From the NCBI RefSeq assembly GCF_000787575.1, contig NW_012236520.1:62001-126000 (forward strand): a stretch of 64,000 nucleotides of DNA. The letters are read 5' to 3'. Origin of the DNA: Acytostelium subglobosum LB1. Lineage: Eukaryota; Evosea; Eumycetozoa; Acytosteliales; Acytosteliaceae. A program made the position numbers and the translations under genes. Numbering within the stretch: position 1 is the stretch's first letter; each line of letters starts with the position of its first letter. Positions 34,008 through 45,407 of the stretch are shown here, piece after piece. The notes beneath the pieces were generated by a model. It was not told the DNA's origin. It did not search any database and saw only the letters and a program-made list of their open reading frames with translations.

Positions 34008-34868
34008 TCTATGTATGTATGTATCAATATCAATCAGCTTGTATATCTGCGTTTGAATATGATTGATTGTATCTATATGTATGTTTGTACAGTTTGTTTG
34101 TAATATATATATAAATAGTTATTGTTGTATTGTTTAATAAATGAAATGAGGCCAATCTTTGGTTCAAAGTTGGTTACTGATTGATTGATTGATTGATGCC
34201 CCTCACGCACACACTTCAAGGGAAATAATTCAGAGAATTGATTGAAAGTGTGACAATCACACATTGTTTGTTTTATGGTTGTCAATCAATGTTTGGTAGT
34301 TGTTGCAATCACTTTAATGCAACTCGAACCACCGGACCAGTCTTTAGACATTGATTACAGGTCGAACTAATCAGTCAACACCTTAACAATTAGATCGATT
34401 CACACACATGAATAACTGACTTTGGATTCATCCTATATTAGTATGTAAATCAGGAACATCCTGATCATTACTCTAGAAAGAGGAATAGTGAGAGAGATCA
34501 ATGGTCAGATATATATATAGATAGGTTTACCATACCATATCAAATGAATGAATGGATAATGTTTATGATCACCTTAAGGTTGGATGTGATTGATGTGATG
34601 GGTGTGTTTGTGTTTCTGCAAGGATGGAACGACACAACGATTGGTCCAGGCCACCCTCTTTAGGGTTTGGCCCCTTACATGTAGTTTAAAAGTCTGTTGT
34701 GACTAGATACAAGACAGCCCCAATGACTTGTTATAGTCATCCATCATCATCATCATCACTTTATCAAGTGATTGATTCATTCAATGTCCCCTGTCACTAT
34801 TTCATATCACTCATATCATTCAAACAAACATTTATAACTAAATAATATATACATATATACATAGCATA
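34008..34868. other. 861-base divergent spacer
   Basis: Between uba1 and the glutamine-synthetase-like gene. Contains TTGA repeats near 34178-34196, atatatat tracts near 34108 and 34508, and an AT-rich block before 34869. No ORF or RNA gene recognised. Confidence 0.6.
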
Positions 34869-36427
34869 ATGATGGATATCACTCAATGTAATGATACATT
34901 CAACTCTACAGAATTTGACACTGATGTCAAGGCAAGAGCCAAGGCGTTGCAATACTTGGAACAACATAATGAGATAAAGACACTTCGAGTGTTGTGGGTC
35001 GATGTGTCAAACATCATTCGTTGCAAGGCTGTTAGGACCACATGGCTGTTGCAACACAAGTCTTCGTTCAACTACGTCTGTGTGACCAATGCCTGTATGT
35101 CCTTGCGTCCCTTTGACGACACCATCATCAACGAAGCACTGCCCAATCGCGACTTTGGCGAAGCCTACCTGGTGCCCGAGTGGGACACCTTCTACGTCAC
35201 CTCGTACAGTCCGTCGTCGGCCACGGTGTTTGGTGGCTTCTTCCACAAATCACCAACGACTGGTATGATCGAGCGATGGCCCCTGTGTCCAAGGAACGCT
35301 CTTATCCAAGCCGAGAAGCAGCTGGCAATGACGCGCAGCAACTCTGATGTGCCAGGCCTGCTGCTCAAGGGTGCCTTTGAGGAGGAGTTCTACCTCATCC
35401 CTCAGTCGCTAGAGGTCAACAAGCAGCTGATGGTCAACCCCGACCCCTACACATTCACCAACGTCTACTCGCTCAATGAGTACACACCGATACTCGACGA
35501 GATTCTCGATCATCTGGAGCGCCATGGGGTGCCCGTCGAGCAGGTTATGGCCGAGTCGGGTCCCGCACAGTTCGAGATCACATGGGACTACTGCAACATC
35601 AAGCAGGCATGCGATCGCCACATTATTGTTCGCCAGACAGTCCACGCCATTGCTCAGAAGCACGGACTGTACGCCTCGTTCCTGCCCAAGCCCTACCTGC
35701 ACAAGGTGGGCACAGGTTGCCATGCCCATCTCTCGCTCTGGACGCTGGACGGCGCCACCAACATTGTGCCGGACGCATCCGAACCAACAGGTGTGTCGCC
35801 ACTGGGCCAGCGCGCAATAGCTGGAGTATTGTCGATGGCCAAGGAGCTGACATCACTATTCAACGCATGTCCCCTGTCCTACCGCAGACTACAGCCAAAC
35901 TGTTGGAGTGGATGTAATATCATCTGGGGACTGGATAATAAGGAGGCGATGGTACGCATTGCATCGTCACCATTCATGTCCAAGACTGGCAACAGTAACT
36001 TTGAAATCAAGACCATTGATCATACGGCCAATCCATATCTGGCGATGGCCGGTGCCATATACGCAGTCATCCACGGTCTGGACAACAGTAACATTGTCAT
36101 ACCACCTCCAACGTCTGCCAACCCAGCAGTGATGTCATTTGAAGAGGTGTCCAAGATGGCATTAGAGAAACTACCAACCAATCTAGAGAAGGCACTTGAC
36201 CTACTAAACAACAATCAATATCTTCAATCAAGTCTCGGTACACAATTGGTCAATGCGTTCATTCAAGTTAAGGTATGTATCATTCGTACATTCATTCATT
36301 CATGTCATTGACTGATACTAATACTTACTACATCCTATCAATCATTCAATAATAGCGAGCTGAAGTTGCTTTTATGAAGGACAAGGATATCAATGCTGCA
36401 GTGATGATCTATTACAAACTGTTCTAA
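34869..36427 (+). CDS. Glutamine synthetase type I-like (FluG C-terminal/lengsin group) protein
   Basis: Two exons: 34869-36272 and 36356-36427, giving 491 aa. The N-terminal beta-grasp shows LRVLWVDVSNIIRCKAV. The catalytic domain has KGAFEEEFYLI, VMAESGPAQFEITW, GTGCHAHLSLW and FEIKTIDHTANPYLAMAGAI. These match the GS-I-like branch that includes the C-terminal part of fungal FluG, plant NodGS and animal lengsin, rather than GS-II or GS-III. Bacterial relatives act on polyamines or other amines, so true glutamine synthesis is uncertain. The second-last Arg of the classical RxEfR motif is not obvious. Cytosolic enzyme inferred. Confidence 0.87.
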
Positions 36428-36798
36428 GAGTACATTAAATCAATCAATCAATCTATCAATCAATGTGACATGATTATCTTCTTTCATTCCATATTGATAT
36501 TGCATTTAGTGTTATTCGTTTTAATCACTATTATAGACAACTATGATGTAATGCGAATGAATGAATGAATGGGCACTCTGTGTTCTTGTTCCCAATGATC
36601 TAAGTCGTGTAAACATTTCCAAATTTTCAAGGATTGTCTGCTCATCTTGGGGTTGTGCAGATTATTGCAAACGACTCCACCACGTCAATAAATATCAAGG
36701 TGTTGTTATGTAGAATTGAATCATTCAATCTAACACACAATAGTTATTCATACATATAATATAACATTACATTACACATACATACATATATTTAAAGA
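36428..36798. other. Tandem spacer, no gene seen
   Basis: Holds a gaatgaatgaatgaat tract near 36555-36572 and the AT-rich promoter of the lipase gene. Confidence 0.55.
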
Positions 36799-38840
36799 AT
36801 GACTTGTAGCAATCAAGGTGTAAATGAAGAGTCTGTTACATCAATAGACCAACTAGTACAACAACATATAGATCAAACAACAACAACAACAACATCATCA
36901 GTATCCACTATTACAACTCAACAACAACAACAACAACAAGAACAACAAGATATTGTATCATTAGTAAAGGATGAAGAACAAAAACAACAGTTATTGCAGA
37001 TGCAAGTCTCTGGACTGGGAATAGATGAACAGGATGATTATGAGAGTGATTGTAATATATTGTCGACGAAAGAGCAGAGACAGGAACAAGTGGCTCAGTA
37101 TGCATTGCAGGAGCAACAACAAGAACAACAACAGAGGTTGCAACGCACTTGGTTTCAATCTATCAAGTCATCAGTGAGCAGCTTCAACACCAAGGTCAAG
37201 CACATGTTCATCGCCCCCGAGACTGAAGATGCACTAGGTGTCATCTACCAACTGTTCACCACCTTCTTCAAAGATGTCAAACACTCAAAGGTCGACCTGT
37301 TCTCTGGCCTACTCTTGTTGGACAGTATGTTGATCGAGTGCACTGACCTCAATCACTCAATCATCGTCTCACTCACTCACTCTTCGTTCAATAATTATTA
37401 GGTTACTACAAGAACCCTCACATCGTCTCTGATCATTATGAACAGGATGAACTGTTCTTAAAGACTGCTAAGCATTATATGAACTTTGCTGCTGCAAGTT
37501 TGGGATCAAAGTATGTGTATAGTTACTTGGCAAAGAAGCATGTATCGGGTATAATCAAAGGAGTCACTGGTACAGATCGTCTAAACATCAAGGTCTTGTG
37601 CGAACACACTGGTATTCAGAGAGAAGATGTTATCTGCTATAGATTCACCAGTCACAACTTTGATCCAGCTCACTTTGTCGCAGTGGATCATGCCACCATG
37701 GCGATTGTTGTATCATTCAGAGGCACATTCCACGCCAGAGACATCCTCACTGATCTTGTGGCCACCAACACTCCTTTCCTCGATGGCTTTGCTCACACTG
37801 GTATCCTCAAGTGCGCTCAGAACAAGTTCAACGAGCTCACACCATTGTTGTTGGAGAATCTAAAGGTATGTCATCACATTGAGAGAGCTCTCTCTGGATA
37901 TAATATCACAGGTCACTAACATTGAATGATTGAGTAGAAGCATGCAGGATATTCATTGGTAGTGACTGGACATAGTTTGGGTGCTGGTACTGCAGCATTG
38001 TTCACATTGTTGTTCCATTCAACTTATCCAGAGATCAAGATTCACTGTCATGCCTATGCTCCACCATGTGTTACATCATTGGAGCTTGCATTGGATGAGA
38101 AGACCAGGTCATTGATAACCAGCTACGTCCTAAAGGATGACATCATTCCAAGACTAAGTTACCAATCTTTAGAGCATCTTAAACATTTGATCACATCAAT
38201 GTTGGATAATAATCCTGGTATGATCAATCAGGCCTTCCAAATACTTTGTGCTGGCAATAACCTTGGCGACAACCTCACCAACAAGGTTGCCAGTTTCCTA
38301 AAGGTTGAGCGAGGAGTGAAGCTTCCATCCAAGCAGTACGCAGCTTTGAACACTCAAACGATGCTTCCACCTGGCGACACCTATCGTATCTACAAGCAGT
38401 CCAACTTTGACAAGCACTTCATTATGGAGAAATCAAACCCATCACTGTTTGGCGAGATAGTCATATCTGGTAGTCTCCTTCTCGATCATTTCCCAGATCA
38501 CTACGAAGATGCACTCTCACTTTGCTACCAGTACGCCACGAACAAAGAGGCATTCACTACTGCACCTTCATTGGAAGTGAACAACAGCTCGGTTAATCTC
38601 TCTAGCAGTCCATCAAAGTCTTCCAACCTTTCCATCAGTCCCTCCAAGTCACCATCAACAAGTCCCTCTAGGTCATTGTCCACAAGTCCATCCAAGTCAT
38701 TATTCTCAATTTTCTCCACCAGTCCTTCAAAGTCGTCGGTCCTCTCAACCAGTCCCTCACAGTCATCAACCATTCTCTCAAGTAGTCCAGCCAAAGAGTC
38801 CATTGATAACAACACCAGTACCAATCAACAACAGATGTAA
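36799..38840 (+). CDS. Class 3 lipase (diacylglycerol lipase-like)
   Basis: Three exons: 36799-37324, 37402-37865 and 37938-38840, giving 630 aa. The lipase domain has IVVSFRGTFHARDILTDLV and the nucleophile elbow VVTGHSLGAGTAALF (Ser near residue 343), then the Asp region LKDDIIPRLSY, all in the order of Sn1-specific diacylglycerol lipases. No membrane helices precede the domain, unlike animal DAGL. The first 115 residues are Thr/Gln-rich. The C-terminus (about residues 555-620) carries repeated SPSKS-type units, candidate phosphorylation sites. Reaction: hydrolysis of acylglycerol esters; the exact lipid is not predictable. Confidence 0.88.
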
Positions 38841-39045
38841 TAATAATAATAATAAACAACAAACATTTATGTGTAATAATATCAATTAATTGTATGTTGT
38901 TCAACACTTTATGAATGTATCGGGAAGGCTTGGGAGGTGCACATCGTCGTCCATTCCTCTCCTTTATCCAATCCAATCCATTCCAATCAAATCCAAACAA
39001 TCCTATCTAACGTAACGTACTAATCTAAAGGCTATCTAACTATGT

Positions 39046-41662
39046 CTATTTTGCGCTAAAGTCCCTGATCTCGTTGATGATATCGTTGGCCTTGCGCAAC
39101 ACATCGATCATTGACTTGCAAGACTTGCGCTTGGAGGATATCTGTGCAGACTCTTCGAGCAGTTCATCAAAGTACTCCTCGCGGTAGAGAGCGCCAACGA
39201 GCTCGTTCTGAATCTGATCCTTCGACTGGTTGACCAAGAAGTGCATGATCGACTTGGGAACAGTATCCTTGATGTTCTTTTTTACAATGTTGAAGTAAGA
39301 CAACAGTAGCTCGCCTATGGTAGGTAGTGGATGGTGATGGAGTGTCAGTTAACGTCGACTTGGCTTCGAATGAATGATGAATGAATGAACTTACGAATCA
39401 ACTCTGTCTCAAACTTCTCTCTCGAGTTTAGGTCCTCAGAGGCCTTGATGACGGTTGGCACTTGACCGAGCTTATCGTTGCGGTAATAGTCCTGTTGGTA
39501 GTTGTTGTACTGTTGTTGCTGTGGCTTGTTCTGGTAGGGAGATTGTGGTTGGAACATGTTGTTGTTCATGCCGTTTTGTTGTTGATTGTTTGGTGTACCC
39601 ATCTGTTGATTTGGCATGCTGTTTGGTTGGTTGGGCTCGGCGTTCCTGAAGAAGCTGGAGAAGAAGCCAGACTGGTTGTCGACCTGGGGTGGCTGTGGCA
39701 CTCCGTTGGTTGGACGTGGTGGCACGCCATTGGTGGCTGCAGGCTTGGCGCCTGGAATAGTATTTGGCTGCATCATCGAGGGGGGTGGCTTCACACCGCT
39801 AGCTGGTGGCAGGTTGGGGTACTTCTGTGGCACGTTCTGCTGCCACGTCTGGTTGTTGGCACCGGTGGGACCAGCGCCTGGCACCTGCTGTTGCATTTGC
39901 TGTTGCTGCTGCATCTGTTGTTGCTGCTGCTGCATGAACATTGCCTCCTGCTGTTGCTTCTTCTCGAGCAGCGCCTCAAAGATACCGTCTCCTCCGACAA
40001 AGTCTGGATGTGAAGTGTTGATGTAGGCCAACTCGATCTTGATGAGGTTCTCAATCATCATCTTGGTGGGCGAACGGTTCTTCTGGAGCAGGTTGTTGAC
40101 GACCTCGATAACACGCTGTCTGAGGTTCACGAACCTGGCCAACTCCTTGCCCTCGAGCTGACTGATGATCCTCTGAAGCTCGTCGTAGACCAACTCGACA
40201 CACTGTGCCGATGGCTCGTCGAGACGGGCCACCTGCTTCTTGACCAACATCTCAAAGGAGGCCTCGGGGATGAAGAGGGCCGCACGTGGACCGGTGGCGT
40301 TCTTCATTGCCGTTCTAATGTCATTCAGGCTGACGCCCTCCATTGGGTCGATGCTGTTGAGACACTGCGAGAAGATGTTGTCAAAGATGTAACTGATACG
40401 AGCACCACCGCACAGCTCGTTGGTGGACAGCTCAGTGAGCTTGCCATCGATGGCGTCCTTGAAGTTGGTGGAGAAGATGGTGATGATCTGGAGCAGCAAG
40501 GCGCCCTGGCTGTTCTTGGTGTCGTAGAGGGGGTCGCCGTACGAGGACAGCTCGCCCTGCACGTCGGCCAACATCTTGCTCACCTTGATCTTGAGATCGG
40601 GCAGGCAATCGCGGATGTGGAACATCAACAGCTTGTTCAGCGTCTTTGAAAGATAGGCTGTGCCGCTGCGTGTAGCAATGTTCTTGTAAATTGGATGGTT
40701 CTTGAAGTAGAGCACCTCACCCTTGAGCGATTCTCTGATCGACTTCTTCGATATGATGTCCTCCTGACTACGATTGATCACACCAATGAATCCAAGAGAT
40801 AGAGGGATAACACGACCTGTCAATACATCCATGGCATCAGTACCCTTGTCCTACAAGTTGGGGTTGCAATGTGATTGAGTAAGTATGTATGATTGAGTGA
40901 TGGACAATCAGGACCAGGACGCAGGACACAGGACACATACCATGAGATCCAACTTGGTGATGACACCAATGGTACGCTTTCCATCGGGGTCGACCTCACG
41001 AGCCAGTTGAAGTGCGTCAGAGTTGGCCAAATCAGTGTTGGCTGGAGTGACTGCCAAGATGATGGCATTGGGCTTCTTGATGTAGGCCATGATCATTCTT
41101 CTGATCTGTGTCTCAATGTCGGTTGGCTGATCACCCACTGGCACCTTGGTGATACCTGGCAGATCGACCAATGTAAGGTTCACAACATGAGGTGAGTAGA
41201 TCTTCAGATTGATTGGCTGTGCAGAAATGCCCTTGTTCTTTCCAGTCAAACGGTCTGTATCCTTGATAATCTCCTCTCTAATCTCTCCAAAGTCATAGAA
41301 CATATCATTTGGTCTATGTAAGAACTCTCCCCATTCCTTTGATGTTGAGTCTGTTCAGTGTGATTGAATGAATGAGTGAGTTAGTGAGCTGACCATGGTA
41401 CATGACCATCACGATCAATCAATCGATCAAACATACCATCCTCAGCAATTGGCAAGTGAGTGAGTTGAAGGATAAGTGGACGTCTGGTGACGATACCAGA
41501 TCCTCTGGGCAAGAAATCTCTGCCGACAATGTTCTCCAATACAGAACTCTTTCCTGATGACTGACTTCCAACTACAACAATCTGTGGCAAATCAAGTGGA
41601 TCAGTTCCCAAAGTGTTGAACACATCTTGTAACTTGTTAATGACAGGGATGAGTTGATCCAT
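39046..41662 (-). CDS. dymA: Dynamin family GTPase (dynamin A-like)
   Basis: Four exons: 41662-41437, 41350-40941, 40850-39395 and 39314-39046, giving 786 aa. GTPase motifs: [15 protein letters not shown] (G1), [10 protein letters not shown] (G2), [10 protein letters not shown] (G3) and VITKLDLM (G4). The middle/stalk region follows, then a Gln/Asn/Pro-rich insert (about residues 520-670) in place of the PH domain, and a C-terminal GED ([18 protein letters not shown]). This layout matches Dictyostelium DymA, which acts in cytokinesis, endosome and mitochondrial dynamics. The insert lengthens mainly by CAG/CAA-type repeats. Symbol given by similarity of layout. Confidence 0.93.
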
Positions 41663-42029
41663 GTTTCTTTGTTTTTGAAGTTAAGTTGATTGATTGATTG
41701 ATTGACTCTGATATTTATATTAATAATAATAATGGTACAATATATATACACACAAATACAAAAAGAGATAATAAGTATAAGTATAAAGATAGACTCTAAA
41801 CGTGATAGCACGAGTGTTTGTTGATTGTTTGGGGTCGTGACTCAGTCAGCGAATGCACGGATGCTTGCAAGCTCTTGGGAGAGTGCTTGCCAGCTACTCA
41901 AGAGTCTGGGAAAGGGGGTTCCCTTTCAAAACAAAAGATCTTGTGAGCTCAGCGATACATGCAAAAAAACAACATTTATTTCGAAAATTCTCAATTGGTT
42001 GTGATTGATTGAATGAGCGCGCTGTGGTG
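41663..42029. other. Tandem spacer, no gene seen
   Basis: Dynamin promoter side. TTGA repeat at 41684-41705 and alternating TA tract near 41745. Confidence 0.55.
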
Positions 42030-45000
42030 TTAGGACAAGGACTGGATGGCGTCCTTAAGGTTGGTGCACTGGAATTGATGTCCATGTGATAGGAGTCGAT
42101 CGGGGACGAGTCGTTCACTGTCCAGTGCAACACTGGCAGATTGGCCAAACATGAGTTTGAGTAGGGTTGGTGGTACGGTCACCAGACACAACAGACGTCC
42201 ACGTACTGATGCGATTGTACTTAGTAGTTGTTCGTTGGTGTTGCTTGTTGGCGCACAAACATTCACTATTCCTTCATATTGTTTGTTGGAGTTGTTGGAG
42301 TTGGAGATGGAGTTGGAATTAGCCACACTGGTGATGGCCAGTCCTACATCATCAATATGTATCCATGGTACATACTGTTGTCCTGTGCCCAAACGGCCGG
42401 CGCGACTCAATGAGGCCAGGTCGAAACTTGGGAATATGCCACCATCACGTGACAGAACATGGCCAATACGAAGCATTGTCAATATAGTGTCGGGATGATT
42501 GGCCACTGCCAGCTTGGCCTCTTCTTCAATCTTCTGGCAGGTGGTGACTCGGAAGTTGGTGCCTTGTTCGGAAGCCTGGTCCGTCGATGATGTCATCTCC
42601 ATGAGGTCGAGATCAGAGAGTATTTGATCACCGCGATCACCATGGATACCAGCGGCCGATGCTTGAAGGAATGCACGAGGGGCGCGACCCTCGGTGGCAG
42701 CGAGTTGGATGGCCTGAGAGATGGCCCTGATCGAGTCCAGGCGTGATTGAAGGATTGTTTCCTTTTTGGATCGTGTCCATCTTTGTGTGCCTGGATTATC
42801 ACCGGCCAGATTGATCAACACTGTATTGCTGTTGACCAGATGACCCCAGCCATCAGGTGTGCGTCCATCCCAATGTTCAACGCGATGTACATCGGGCATG
42901 GTCTCAATCAATCGTGGGAACTCAGAGTATGGCGCTGTTGTGAGAACAACGACCTCCCATCCCTGTGCCGCCAAATGTTTGGAAACTGATCGACCAACCA
43001 GACCCGACCCGCCAGCAATGATGGCGCGGCCACGTGTGAAGGCCATGTCAGTCGACTTCTTGCTTTGTCTGATGGCAAAGTTGCCATAGTATCGCATGAG
43101 CTTGCCAATTAGGGGCAGGGTGATCTGTCCATCAAAGTGCCAGCCATTGCGTGTTGGGGTTTCGATCCATCGACTGGTAGGCAGGATCCATGAGGGGAGG
43201 GGCAGTGGCACGCCAAATAACAAAATGCCTTTGGACTCAAACTTGAGTGATGACGCGTTGGGGGCTTTGGCCGCCTTGTCTATCACACTGACATCATAGT
43301 AGAATCGTAGCCAGGAGTCCAGTGGGCCGCCAACACCCTCGGTGAGTGCCAGCGAGCCATCAAAGCCCACACGACATCGCTGTGTGGTGGCGTATGTCTT
43401 CTGATTGTTTTGACCCAGACCGAATGTTCGTCGCCATGTTTGAAGATCGCCTCCCTGTGTCACACTCACGGACGCGTCAAATGGCGCGTCGATCATGTTC
43501 TGTGGTATGCCAAACATGTTGGCAAACATTGTTGCCAACCATGACTGGCCACGCTCGACTGTCACCGAGCCCGCGCCGGACCCACCATACAGGCAAGACT
43601 TGAAAGCGTGAACATGGCTAGCCAGCAAAGACATTTGCTCATGTCCAAGCACGCGCCCCAGGACAGAGACGCGATCGAGGGCGCGTTGATTGCTCTCGCG
43701 ATGACTTGTTTGAATAGGGGGCGGGATCCATGTGCGTCGGGATCTTGTGCCGCCCAGAGAGTAGGACACAGCCGCCTCAAATATGCGCTGTTGTATCGCG
43801 GGCAGCCACTTGGTGGCCGTTCGCATGAACCAGTCGCGAGCACTCTGCAGTCCCTGCATTTGTCCCACGAATGCCACAGCGTCTGCCAATGTTTGTACAG
43901 TGTGAGCTCGTTGCTTGCGTGTCGCTTCGAACTCTTTGGCTGCGGTCGCGTAGCCATCCTTGTGCGGATGTGTGATGGTGTTGCGCTTGAGCGCGTCGAC
44001 ATAGGTGGCGGCGTCCTCAATGCACAGGCCGGCACCTTGTGCCAGATTTGGTGCCGTGGCATGGGCAGAGTCACCGAGCAACACGACGCGTCCATCATGT
44101 CCATGCCAAGGGAATCGATCCACGCTGGGTACCTTGTATATATCGCTCTGGAGTATGTTCTTTGATGGCGTGCCCTTGATCAACTGTTCGTAGCTGATGG
44201 GTAGTCTGCGGGTTGATGACGTTTGGCCACCCTTCCAATCGCGGAAAGTGTCCAGTAGCCACTCCTTGCGTTGATCATCGCAGACCTCAACCTGGATCGA
44301 GGAGGCCATGTGGTCTGCCTTGGGAATGGCCGCGAACCAGAACACCTCACGTCCACGCAGAGGAACGTAACCGAATCGATTGCCGTCGCCCCATGCTTCG
44401 AATGCTGACTCGTGCCATGCGCGACCGTCCGTCTCATCGACCTCGACATTAGCGCGGAAGTATGTGTAGCCGCAGTAGTTTGGTGACACGGGTTGAGTGT
44501 GCAGCTCATTCAACAGCTGAGTGCGGGCCAATGAGTTGATGCCGTCCGTGGCAACCAGTACATCGCCATGCAGTATCCTTCCATCGCTGAGCAACACCTG
44601 AACGCCACCCTCAGGGCCGTGATTCAGCTTGTACTCCACATACGATGCCGATGTCACAAACTCGACGGGCGGCTCTGGCTCCTCAGGCCCAATGCAAGCC
44701 GCGTAGAGTGATGTGAGCAGGTCGTCGCGATGAAGGCAGAGTATGGGGAAGCGCTCGCTGAACTTGGGAGACGCCTTGGCCATGGCGTTGCCATGTTTAT
44801 CGCGATACTCGGGTGGCGCCATCCAGGCACCCTTGTCTCGTAGTGATTGCATTAGAGTGGGTCCTGCCAGATCGAGGGAGTTCTGTGCGTTGCCCCAGAG
44901 TGCAATACCGCCGCCAACATTTGCCCTGCAAACTGATGGAGCGCGTTCAGCCACTGTGACCCTAAAAGCATGACGAGCCAAAGCAGCCGTTGCCAGTCCA

Positions 45001-45056
45001 GCAATCCCTCCTCCGACTATAATAATAGAGGGAGCTCTTAAAGTTGATGCTGACAT
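42030..45056 (-). CDS. Fusion: FAD monooxygenase - DUF4166 - SDR epimerase (YfcH/TIGR01777 type)
   Basis: One uninterrupted frame of 1008 aa. Residues 1-430: flavoprotein monooxygenase with the dinucleotide motif IIVGGGIAGLATAALA near residue 12, and the FAD-ribityl motif VVLLGDSAHATAPNLAQGAG near residue 325. About residues 490-660: a DUF4166-like region (YGGSGAGSVTVERGQSW, FDGSLALTEG, WHFDGQITLPLIGKL). From about 675: an NAD(P)-binding SDR, AIIAGGSGLVGRSVSKHLAA, then INLAGDN, QASAAGIHGDRG and VPWIHIDDVG, ending with the DUF1731-like tail. The monooxygenase would hydroxylate or epoxidise a small molecule; the SDR partner is often linked to DUF4166 in bacteria. No introns over 3 kb and higher GC than neighbours suggest transfer from a bacterium or a retro-copy. 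Confidence 0.87.
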   Translation of the reverse strand: MSASTLRAPSIIIVGGGIAGLATAALARHAFRVTVAERAPSVCRANVGGGIALWGNAQNSLDLAGPTLMQSLRDKGAWMAPPEYRDKHGNAMAKASPKFSERFPILCLHRDDLLTSLYAACIGPEEPEPPVEFVTSASYVEYKLNHGPEGGVQVLLSDGRILHGDVLVATDGINSLARTQLLNELHTQPVSPNYCGYTYFRANVEVDETDGRAWHESAFEAWGDGNRFGYVPLRGREVFWFAAIPKADHMASSIQVEVCDDQRKEWLLDTFRDWKGGQTSSTRRLPISYEQLIKGTPSKNILQSDIYKVPSVDRFPWHGHDGRVVLLGDSAHATAPNLAQGAGLCIEDAATYVDALKRNTITHPHKDGYATAAKEFEATRKQRAHTVQTLADAVAFVGQMQGLQSARDWFMRTATKWLPAIQQRIFEAAVSYSLGGTRSRRTWIPPPIQTSHRESNQRALDRVSVLGRVLGHEQMSLLASHVHAFKSCLYGGSGAGSVTVERGQSWLATMFANMFGIPQNMIDAPFDASVSVTQGGDLQTWRRTFGLGQNNQKTYATTQRCRVGFDGSLALTEGVGGPLDSWLRFYYDVSVIDKAAKAPNASSLKFESKGILLFGVPLPLPSWILPTSRWIETPTRNGWHFDGQITLPLIGKLMRYYGNFAIRQSKKSTDMAFTRGRAIIAGGSGLVGRSVSKHLAAQGWEVVVLTTAPYSEFPRLIETMPDVHRVEHWDGRTPDGWGHLVNSNTVLINLAGDNPGTQRWTRSKKETILQSRLDSIRAISQAIQLAATEGRAPRAFLQASAAGIHGDRGDQILSDLDLMEMTSSTDQASEQGTNFRVTTCQKIEEEAKLAVANHPDTILTMLRIGHVLSRDGGIFPSFDLASLSRAGRLGTGQQYVPWIHIDDVGLAITSVANSNSISNSNNSNKQYEGIVNVCAPTSNTNEQLLSTIASVRGRLLCLVTVPPTLLKLMFGQSASVALDSERLVPDRLLSHGHQFQCTNLKDAIQSLS

Positions 45057-45407
45057 GATCTGATTGATTGATCGATTGAGTGAGTGGGTGAGTGAGTGAG
45101 TGAGTGAGTGAGTGGGATGGTTCCAGTGATGGAGACATACTAATTAGTATTAGTCATGGATACAGATAGAATAGTTATATATATTTATAAGATGAAGTGA
45201 CCATCAATCTAACAATCACTTGTCTTTATGATTGATCGTTTCATCAATTTGAAACGACACTCACACTCAAGATCATGTGATCAAAAGATGAGCTGGCGAT
45301 ACAAATAATTTCCAAAAACGGAATCCTGGATGTACAAGTATGACACATATGAGGCGATGACTGACTCCCTGGGAGTCCATCACTCGCTCGGTAACTAATT
45401 ATTATTA
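45057..45407. other. Tandem spacer, no gene seen
   Basis: Promoter side of the fusion enzyme. GTGA repeats at about 45080-45113. Confidence 0.55.
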
